A stretch of 11,299 nucleotides of DNA from Victivallales bacterium (GTDB lineage: Bacteria > Verrucomicrobiota > Lentisphaeria > Victivallales > SZUA-371), in contig JAQUZV010000046.1 in the NCBI GenBank assembly GCA_028691155.1, forward strand, positions 1-11,299, given 5' to 3'. Made by a program: the position numbers and the translations under genes. Positions 1-5,496 of the stretch are shown here, in pieces (within the stretch, counting starts at the first letter, position 1; the number at the start of each line of letters is the position of its first letter). Below the pieces are notes generated by a model that ran no database searches, had not been told where the DNA came from, and saw nothing but the letters and a program-made list of their open reading frames with translations.

Positions 1-618
1 CTCCCGATCTCCGGCGGACAATGCGGCAACAATCTCCCGGTGCCGGCCGCAGATCAGCTCGACATCGTCGCCGAACCACGGATGCAACGCCCCGGACGAC
101 GCCGGCAGCCCGACCACCAGCGGAATCAGACTTTCCGCCAGCCGGTTGCGGGTCAGCCGCAGCAATCGGGAATGAAACATAATATCGGCATCACGGCACT
201 CCCGATTGGCGAGAAATTGCTCCGGCAAAGCGGTCAGCGCCGCCAGATCGGCGGCATCGCAATGCTCAATCATCAGTGCGGCAAAACCGGTCTCCAGCGC
301 CAACCGCAATTGCCGCGCCTCATCGACACTTCGCGGATCGCCGGACAGAAACGGCAGATATCCGGCAAAGGGATCGACGGGAAACAGCCGGCCGACGGTC
401 GCCCCGACCCGCGGCCCCGAAGTGATAATCCCCAGCGCCCGGAAATAGCGCATGCCTTCCCGGATGATATTGCGGCTGCTGCCGAACTGCCGGGCCAACT
501 CATGTTCGGTCGGCAGGCGGTCGCCCGGTCGCAGCCGATGATCGATAATGTATTCACGCAACGACTTGATTACCGCCGCCAAAGCGTGACGCCGGCCATT
601 CCGGATTGCATCGGGCAT
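1..618 (-). CDS. GntR-family transcriptional regulator, FadR/FCD subfamily (3' end outside window)
   Basis: This is a DNA-binding regulator of which 206 residues are visible; the reading frame is still open at the left edge of the window. The N-terminal ~75 residues form a GntR winged helix-turn-helix: PGDRLPTEHELARQFGSSRN at 31-50 is the classic recognition-helix block, followed by a wing ending in GPRVGATV. From about residue 100 (LRLALETGFAALMIEH) an FCD ligand domain begins. It has the D145-x3-H149 pair (DIMFH) and H193 (GRHREI) expected of the metal-binding set; the last His would lie outside the window. I chose the ATG at 618 because AAGGAG lies 9 bases upstream; an earlier in-frame ATG at 627 touches the Shine-Dalgarno directly. 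The ligand is unknown; FadR-type relatives usually control sugar-acid or carboxylate metabolism. The gene diverges from the 82-residue protein and prmC, and a palindrome inside its promoter suggests autoregulation. Family call is confident; target is not. Confidence 0.93.
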   Translation of the reverse strand, partial: MPDAIRNGRRHALAAVIKSLREYIIDHRLRPGDRLPTEHELARQFGSSRNIIREGMRYFRALGIITSGPRVGATVGRLFPVDPFAGYLPFLSGDPRSVDEARQLRLALETGFAALMIEHCDAADLAALTALPEQFLANRECRDADIMFHSRLLRLTRNRLAESLIPLVVGLPASSGALHPWFGDDVELICGRHREIVAALSAGDRE

Positions 619-627
619 AATGCGCAT

Positions 628-633
628 CTCCTT
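628..633 (-). promoter_or_regulatory. Ribosome binding site that decides the GntR start
   Basis: On the minus strand AAGGAG is followed with no gap by ATG (627) and after 9 bases by a second in-frame ATG (618). Normal spacing favours the second ATG, so the protein probably begins MPDAIRN rather than MRIMPDA. Confidence 0.6.
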
Positions 634-647
634 ATAATGAATGCTCT

Positions 648-676
648 ATTTTACTATTGTGCGACAATTATATCAA
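648..676 (-). promoter_or_regulatory. Sigma70-type promoter of the GntR gene
   Basis: Reading the minus strand, TTGATA (676-671) and TAAAAT (653-648) are separated by exactly 17 bases. Both hexamers differ from consensus at few positions. Transcription would start near 641, giving a short leader of roughly 20 bases before the start codon. The palindrome at 656-668 fills the spacer. Confidence 0.65.
656..668. promoter_or_regulatory. Palindromic operator inside the GntR promoter
   Basis: ATTGT-GCG-ACAAT has perfect 5-base arms around a 3-base centre and lies between the -35 and -10 boxes of the GntR gene. The TTGT...ACAA layout fits the GT-N-AC style sites bound by FadR-subfamily regulators. 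Binding there would block RNA polymerase, so negative autoregulation is the simplest reading. The site is about 40 bases upstream of the divergent promoter's -35 box, so it might also affect that unit. No binding is proven. Confidence 0.5.
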
Positions 677-707
677 GTCCCGCCGCAATAATTTCTCCGC
701 CCGGAGA

Positions 708-736
708 TTGCCAATCGCCCCGATGACCGCTATATT
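708..736 (+). promoter_or_regulatory. Sigma70-type promoter of the small-protein/prmC unit
   Basis: TTGCCA (708-713) and TATATT (731-736) are spaced by 17 bases, close to the bacterial consensus. The predicted start is near 743, leaving a leader of about 60 bases before the ATG at 802. The start point falls inside the palindrome at 739-751. Confidence 0.6.
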
Positions 737-738
737 AT

Positions 739-751
739 GTCCATAATGGAC
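739..751. promoter_or_regulatory. Palindrome at the predicted transcription start, candidate operator
   Basis: GTCCAT-A-ATGGAC is a perfect inverted repeat with 6-base arms and a single central base, directly downstream of the -10 box. Such a position is typical of repressor sites. Its sequence differs from the palindrome in the GntR promoter, so a different protein may bind it, or it may be chance. Confidence 0.4.
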
Positions 752-757
752 CACACG

Positions 758-771
758 TCATATATATATGA
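758..771. repeat. AT-rich perfect palindrome in the leader
   Basis: TCATATATATATGA reads the same on both strands. It lies in the untranslated leader 31 bases before the start codon at 802. An alternating AT core makes palindromy cheap, so it may mean nothing; it could also form a weak hairpin or mark a second binding site. Confidence 0.3.
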
Positions 772-801
772 AGCAACCGGAATGCAACAGGAATTATTGA
801 G

Positions 802-1050
802 ATGATGCCTTCGCAGAAACCGCATCGGGCCGACGCCATGCTGCTGGGAGTCGGTCTGGACAACCGGGACGAGCACAAACGGATCACCAAAGGAGAAAAC
901 TTTTTCCTAGTCGGCGGGTCCGAGGAAACCCATGAGCGGATGACGGAAACCGCCATCAAAATCAACGAAAAACTTCAGGCCCGGGGCAAAACCCTGGGCG
1001 AAGCTTCTCAGGAAGAACTCGGCGACATTATCGCCGAATCCCAGCCCTAA
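802..1050 (+). CDS. Small conserved-looking protein of unknown function upstream of prmC
   Basis: This encodes 82 residues, soluble and charged, with no signal peptide, membrane segment or cysteine. I do not recognise a named domain. The middle (residues ~13-60) looks like a folded core: a hydrophobic MLLGVGLDN segment, then HKRITKGENFFLVGGSEETHERM, then a likely helix (TAIKINEKLQARGK). The C-terminus is acidic. I recall similar short proteins in Verrucomicrobia/Lentisphaerae-type genomes, but this is memory only. AGGAA lies about 8-12 bases before two adjacent ATG codons (802 and 805), either of which could start. A near-consensus promoter stands upstream and prmC follows after 46 bases, so the two are probably co-transcribed, which hints at a link to translation termination or simply to growth-related expression. 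Confidence 0.8.
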   Translation: MMPSQKPHRADAMLLGVGLDNRDEHKRITKGENFFLVGGSEETHERMTETAIKINEKLQARGKTLGEASQEELGDIIAESQP

Positions 1051-1096
1051 CCCGTCCGCGCCGCCGCCGGCCCCGGATTCAGGAGAATATTGCCCG

Positions 1097-1980
1097 ATGA
1101 TGGCTTCCCGTGATAACACCAGCGCCGCCATGCTGACCCGAACCGCCGCAACATTGCAGGCAAACGGCATCGCCGACGGCCGCCGGGAAGCGGAAATAAT
1201 CTTCGCCGCCATCCTGCAACGCCCCCGGCTGGAACTGCTGCTGACGCCGGAATACCGTCCCACGCCGGAACAGGCGGCACAATTGCAGCGCGCCTTGGCC
1301 CGGCGTCTCAACCATGAACCGTTGCAATATATTCTCGGGGAAGCGCCCTTTCGTCATTTAATGCTGGAAGTCGGTCCCGGCGTGCTGATTCCGCGTCCGG
1401 AAACCGAACTGCTGGCCGGATTCGTTATTGCCGAGGCCCCCGGCGGGCCGCCGTCTGCGACCTCTGCACCGGACCGGGCACCGTGGCGTTGGCAATCGCC
1501 TGCGAACGCCCGGATATCCAGATCACCGCCACCGACATCAGCCCGGCCGCCCTGGTTTATGCCGAGCGCAACCGACAGCGCTACAAGTTGGAACATCGCG
1601 TTCGGCTGGTAAAAAGCGATCTGTTTGAAGGGCTGGAACCGCAGCGCTTCGACGTCATCAGTGCCAATCCGCCTTACGTCACCACGGCGGAATACGAAGC
1701 GCTCGACGGGGAAGTACGCGATTTCGAGCCGGAATTGGCCCTGTGCAGTGGTTGCGATGGATTGGAACTGGTCCGAAAACTGATTACCGCCACACCGGGA
1801 TATCTGGTCCCCAGAGGGCGGATTTATCTGGAACTGGGCTGGAAACAGGCCCCGGCGGTAATCGCGCTGCTGACCGCCGCCGGATTTACCGGCGGCGAAA
1901 TCCGGCGCGACTTAGCCGGCCGGGACCGTTTTGTCACCGCGGTTAATGCTTTGCCGCCGGCAACAGCAACAACTGATTGA
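1097..1980 (+). pseudogene. prmC: Peptide chain release factor N5-glutamine methyltransferase PrmC, split by a frameshift
   Basis: PrmC methylates the Gln of the GGQ motif in release factors RF1/RF2 using S-adenosylmethionine, in the cytoplasm. The N-terminal helical domain and the LIPRPETELL hinge are read from the ATG at 1097 (AGGAGA 10 bases upstream). The methyltransferase part is read in the -1 frame: motif I VCDLCTGPGTVALAIA, the acidic loop ITATDIS, and the catalytic NPPY at 1666-1677. Both halves align to one PrmC if a single C is added to the five-C run at 1437-1441, giving EAPRRAAVCDLC. As written, the first frame continues to a stop at 1610-1612 and would lack the catalytic domain. 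Total restored length is about 294 residues, normal for the family. No other residue looks decayed, so an assembly or sequencing error is as likely as true inactivation. The 3' end overlaps the convergent gene by 38 bases. Confidence 0.88.
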
Positions 1981-2851
1981 TCACCGCACGTTCACCCTGC
2001 TTGTCGGAAGGATGATTGCAGATTTTGCCGCCGTCTTTGTCGACCCACATCGTAGTCGAACCGCCGCCGTCCATATTCATCGCTTCAACGCAGCCCAGGC
2101 GGGACATAATCTGCTGCAACCCGGCAAAACTCACGCCGACCGCCTCGCTCTGGCGCCCGTCCACCGTGACCAGCAGCACTTCACCGTCGGCATTGGTGCC
2201 GATCGCCGTCCGCGGGTGCCGCGGGTGCGGCGGCTGGTATATCGGCTGCCCCTGATGAATCAGCATCGGTCCGGTTACCAGCACGCCGTAAGCATCGGCG
2301 TCCTTATCATATTCATCGTCATCACGTGCTGGTTCCACCCGAACCACGCCGTTCTTATCGGTGACAATGGCGGCATTTTCCACCGGCTTGCTTTCCCAGC
2401 CCCGCCGACCGAAATTCTTCACCGTCTTGCCGTCGATTTTCAGATAGCCCACCACCTCTCCGGTTTTGGGCTGAAAAAAACCGCCGTTGATGCCGGCAAT
2501 CGCGCCGCGATTACGACACATTTCACTGGTTTTGACCCGCTTGATCGTGCCGCCGCAGAGGACAAAGCGATAAGTGCCGTCATTCCGGTGAATCCGCAGC
2601 ACATTGATATCCTGAAGCTGATCGCCGAACAACATCACCTGCCACCGTTCACGGGTAACGCCGTCGGCAATTTTTTCTTCGCTTACTTTGGTCTCGGCGG
2701 CACCGGCCATCGCGGCCGATTTTTCCTTTCCGGCCGGTTTAAGCGAAGTACCGCCGGCAGCATAACTCCACCCGCCGGCCAGCAACAATGTCGTTGCGAC
2801 AATCAGGATTCCCCGTTGTTTTCGTCCCACGCCCTGCTTTCTTCCAAACAT
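1943..2851 (-). CDS. Exported phosphodiester glycosidase, NAGPA-domain family
   Basis: Proteins with this domain (related to the mammalian uncovering enzyme, N-acetylglucosamine-1-phosphodiester alpha-N-acetylglucosaminidase) cleave sugar-phosphodiester bonds and in bacteria are often linked to cell-wall or exopolysaccharide processing. The N-terminus has basic residues, then a hydrophobic stretch (ILIVATTLLLAGGWSYAA) typical of a signal peptide or anchor, then a polar Ala/Lys-rich linker. The domain runs from about residue 65 to the end, with family motifs INGGFF at 121-126, HPRTAIG at 212-218, VDGR at 230-233, NMDGGGSTTMW at 259-269 and GER at 286-288. At 302 residues it is complete. The ATG at 2851 is preferred because AGGAGG lies 9 bases away, while an in-frame ATG at 2860 abuts it. 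It stands alone on this strand and overlaps prmC tail to tail. Actual substrate unknown. Confidence 0.88.
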   Translation of the reverse strand: MFGRKQGVGRKQRGILIVATTLLLAGGWSYAAGGTSLKPAGKEKSAAMAGAAETKVSEEKIADGVTRERWQVMLFGDQLQDINVLRIHRNDGTYRFVLCGGTIKRVKTSEMCRNRGAIAGINGGFFQPKTGEVVGYLKIDGKTVKNFGRRGWESKPVENAAIVTDKNGVVRVEPARDDDEYDKDADAYGVLVTGPMLIHQGQPIYQPPHPRHPRTAIGTNADGEVLLVTVDGRQSEAVGVSFAGLQQIMSRLGCVEAMNMDGGGSTTMWVDKDGGKICNHPSDKQGERAVINQLLLLPAAKH

Positions 2852-2860
2852 AACACTCAT

Positions 2861-2866
2861 CCTCCT
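2861..2866 (-). promoter_or_regulatory. Ribosome binding site that decides the NAGPA start
   Basis: A full AGGAGG on the minus strand touches one ATG (2860) and is 9 bases from a second in-frame ATG (2851). Ordinary spacing selects the second. The arrangement mirrors the one before the GntR gene. Confidence 0.6.
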
Positions 2867-3393
2867 GCTTTGATAAAATGGCGACTACCGGGTAACAAGA
2901 CCATCGCTCCGCGACCATTTCCCCGACATGGCATCTTCGACGCCCCCCGGACAAATCATCTCTCCGGACCGACAAACCGAACCCACGATTAAGAATAAAC
3001 AGAGATTATATATCCGCTCCCGCAAATTTTCCATATCGAAATAAATAAAATATCGTTTCAGCCGACATGAGATTCAATACTCGCATCACATCTTTTCGCG
3101 TTCTTCCGCGCCCCGTCGAACTAAGTCGGACCAGCCCCGGGCACCATGACAACTTTAATGCCTTTTTTTTGTAAAAAACCGCTTTATCGACTCGAAATCA
3201 CCCCCGCGTCGTGCTACATTGTCACGATTATTGTTTACAGCAAAAAAGTTATCACCGCCACAGCGCCCGAATCCGAAACGGGTTGATATGATCGGTGTCG
3301 ACAGACAATAACAACCAACATCGTGTATTTCCGGTTGCGGTTCCGCTCTATTGCGCCACTATATTCCGGAAACGACAAAAAAAGGAAAAGAGA
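2867..3393. other. Intergenic region between divergent NAGPA and oadG genes
   Basis: I see no convincing gene in this stretch of about 530 bases; open frames crossing it lack a ribosome site and family resemblance. It is AT-richer than the genes, especially 2990-3060 and 3160-3240. It must hold the promoters of both flanking units. The best -10 candidate for the leftward gene is TATAAT on the minus strand at 3010-3005, with no good -35 box. For oadG, TTGCGG (3335-3340) and TATATT (3360-3365) are 19 bases apart, which is too wide to be convincing. A run of eight T at 3163-3170 followed by a run of A has no stem and is not a terminator. Confidence 0.5.
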
Positions 3394-3621
3394 ATGATTT
3401 ATGACGGATTGAAACTGATGATCATGGGGATGGGATATGTGTTCATATTCCTGTCGTTGATCATTGTTTTCGTTAACCTTACGGCCAAGCTGTCCAAGCC
3501 CTTCTCTCATATTCTGGAAGCGCCGCCGGAACAGCCGAAGCAGAAGAAAGCTGCCGCCGCCGGAATGGAAGATGTCATCGCCGCCGCGGTTGCCGCCGTG
3601 CACCGCCACCAAAACCAGTAA
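3394..3621 (+). CDS. oadG: Oxaloacetate decarboxylase gamma chain (OadG family)
   Basis: This is a 75-residue subunit that anchors the decarboxylase complex in the membrane and helps assemble alpha with beta. One transmembrane helix spans about residues 8-29 (MIMGMGYVFIFLSLIIVFVN), followed by a charged Pro/Lys/Ala-rich cytoplasmic tail whose end (MEDVIAAAVAAVHRH) matches the family's short C-terminal helix. AAAGGAAAAGAGA just upstream supplies the ribosome site, and the ATG at 3394 gives the usual OadG start with a very short N-terminus; a longer frame back to a GTG at 3295 has no support. It is the first gene of the oadG-oadA-oadB operon, 42 bases before oadA, the same order as in enterobacterial oadGAB. 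The small size and low complexity make the call depend partly on this context. Confidence 0.88.
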   Translation: MIYDGLKLMIMGMGYVFIFLSLIIVFVNLTAKLSKPFSHILEAPPEQPKQKKAAAAGMEDVIAAAVAAVHRHQNQ

Positions 3622-3663
3622 TCAATTCAGAGTAAAACCACTAATTCGCAGGAAGTATATTTT

Positions 3664-5490
3664 ATGAAAAAGATCAGATTTATGGATACCTCGTTCCGTG
3701 ACGGCTTTCAGTCCTGTTACGGCGCCCGGGTTAAAACCGATGATTTCATTCCCGCCGTGGAAGCGGCCGTGGCCGCCGGCAACACTTATCTGGAAATGGG
3801 CGGCGGCGCCAGGTTTCAGAGTCTTTACTTCTACTGTCAGGAAGATGCGTTCGACATGATGGATCGCGTCCGCCAGGCGGCCGGCCCCGACGCCGACCTC
3901 CAGACGCTTTCCCGCGGCGTCAATGTCGTCGGCCTCAGTTCCCAGTCCCGCGACATCATCAATCTGCATGCCAAGATGTTCAAGAAGCACGGCGTCTCCA
4001 CCATCCGCAATTTCGACGCGCTCAACGACGTCCGCAATCTGGAATATTCCGGCAACTGCATCCATAACGCCGGGTTGAAGCATCAGATCACCGTCACCAT
4101 GATGGGGCTGCCCCCGAAACTCGAAGGTTATGCCCACTCGCCGGAATTCTACATCGACCGCCTGAAGGAAATCCTCGCGGCGAATATTCCGTTCGACAGC
4201 CTGTGCTTCAAGGATGCGTCCGGCACCAGCACGCCGCATACCGTTTACGAAACCATCAAGGCCGCCCGCAAACTGTTGCCGGAAAATATTCAGATTCATG
4301 TTCACACCCACGACACGGCCGGAATGGGCGTGGCCTGCTATCGCGCCGCCATCGAAGCGGGCGCCGATTGTATCGACCTGGCCATGACGCCGCTCAGCGG
4401 CGGGACCTGCAGCCCGGACATTCTGACCATGTGGCACAATCTGCGCGGTTCCGACTACACGTTGGATATCGATGTGCAGAAAATCATGGAAGCCGAACGG
4501 GTCTTCCAGAATTGCATGAGCAAATATTTCCTGCCCCCGGAATCCCGGGAAGTCAGTCCGATTATTCCGTTTTCGCCGATGCCCGGCGGCGCGCTGACGG
4601 CCAACACCCAGATGATGCGCGACAACAACTGTCTCGAACTCTTCCCGAAAGTGATCGATGAAATGCGTGAAGTCGTGGCCAAGGGCGGATTCGGCACCTC
4701 CGTTACGCCGGTATCGCAGTTCTATTTCCAGCAGGCCTTCGCCAACGTCACCCAGGGCCGGTGGAAAAAGATTACCGAAGGGTACGGTAAGATGGTGTTG
4801 GGTTACTTCGGCAAAACGCCGTCCCAACCCGATCAGGAAATCATCGAATTGGCCGCCGAACAGCTCAAACTGGAACCGACCACCGAAAACATCCATGATA
4901 TCAACGACCGCAATCCCAAACTCGGGATTAAGGCCAATACCGAAATTCTGCAGGCCGCCGGACTGCCGGTGACCGATGAAAATATCTTCATTGCCGCCAG
5001 TTGCGGCGACAAAGGCATCGCCTTCCTCAAGGGCGACAAGCCCAACGGCATCCGCTACAAGGAAGAAGCCAAACCCGCCGCCGCGGCCGCCAAGTCCGGT
5101 CCGGCCTCCTACGCGGTGAATGTCAACGGCAAAACGTTGAACGTTGCCACCACCGCCGGATCCGGCGATTCCTATGTGGTCACCATCGGCGGTAAAAACT
5201 ATCAGGTCAAAGTGGCCGAAGGCGGCGCCGCCACGGTTGCCGCCGCCGCGGCTCCGGCCGGCGGTGGAGCGGCCCACGACATCAAATCGCCGTTGCCCGG
5301 CACCGTCATGAAGATTCTCGTGAGCGAAGGTGACGAAGTCGCCGCCGGCGATACGCTGCTGATTCTGGAAGCCATGAAGATGGAAACCGAAATCAAAACG
5401 GAAAAAGCCGGTAAGGTTGCCGCGATCAACGTCGACCAGAAGCAGACGGTCGCGTCCGGCGACCTGCTGGTGTCCATCGAGGAGAACTAA
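3664..5490 (+). CDS. oadA: Biotin-dependent oxaloacetate decarboxylase alpha chain (carboxyltransferase plus biotinyl domain)
   Basis: The alpha chain moves the carboxyl group of oxaloacetate to its own biotin, producing pyruvate; beta then releases the CO2. The 608 residues comprise a TIM-barrel carboxyltransferase (about 1-300: R12-D13 in DTSFRDGFQS, FDALNDVRN, K183 in FKDASG, metal ligands H214 and H216 in HVHTHDTAG), the conserved PYC/OADA helical domain (about 300-460), an Ala-rich linker near 470-479, and a C-terminal biotinyl domain with K572 in EAMKMETEI. The catalytic Asp, Lys and His pair are all present. The sequence departs from textbook OadA/pyruvate carboxylase (RDGFQS instead of RDAHQS, GGGARFQ instead of WGGATFD), so it belongs to a distinct branch; pyruvate or another 2-oxo acid as partner cannot be excluded. 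Two similar 12-residue segments (483-494 and 504-515) precede the biotinyl domain. AGGAAG lies 8 bases upstream. Confidence 0.93.
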   Translation: MKKIRFMDTSFRDGFQSCYGARVKTDDFIPAVEAAVAAGNTYLEMGGGARFQSLYFYCQEDAFDMMDRVRQAAGPDADLQTLSRGVNVVGLSSQSRDIINLHAKMFKKHGVSTIRNFDALNDVRNLEYSGNCIHNAGLKHQITVTMMGLPPKLEGYAHSPEFYIDRLKEILAANIPFDSLCFKDASGTSTPHTVYETIKAARKLLPENIQIHVHTHDTAGMGVACYRAAIEAGADCIDLAMTPLSGGTCSPDILTMWHNLRGSDYTLDIDVQKIMEAERVFQNCMSKYFLPPESREVSPIIPFSPMPGGALTANTQMMRDNNCLELFPKVIDEMREVVAKGGFGTSVTPVSQFYFQQAFANVTQGRWKKITEGYGKMVLGYFGKTPSQPDQEIIELAAEQLKLEPTTENIHDINDRNPKLGIKANTEILQAAGLPVTDENIFIAASCGDKGIAFLKGDKPNGIRYKEEAKPAAAAAKSGPASYAVNVNGKTLNVATTAGSGDSYVVTIGGKNYQVKVAEGGAATVAAAAAPAGGGAAHDIKSPLPGTVMKILVSEGDEVAAGDTLLILEAMKMETEIKTEKAGKVAAINVDQKQTVASGDLLVSIEEN

Positions 5491-5496
5491 GTCGCC

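Noticed and set aside
40..726. 228-codon rightward open frame across the left end
   Set aside because: It lies opposite the well supported GntR gene, is rich in Arg/Gln/Pro, has no ribosome site, and no family resemblance; it is a shadow of a GC-rich gene.
1428..1612. Programmed ribosomal frameshift to make full PrmC
   Set aside because: The C-run is not a canonical slippery heptamer and no downstream stimulatory stem is evident; PrmC is not known to use frameshifting. A one-base deletion or sequencing error is simpler.
1931..2992. 353-codon rightward frame opposite the NAGPA gene
   Set aside because: The opposite strand has clear NAGPA motifs and a strong ribosome site; this frame has neither.
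3163..3180. T-run followed by A-run as a possible terminator
   Set aside because: There is no GC stem before the T-run on either strand, and no gene ends nearby.
3235..3393. Longer OadG starting at GTG 3295
   Set aside because: The extra 33 residues are not OadG-like, and a purine-rich ribosome site stands just before the ATG at 3394.
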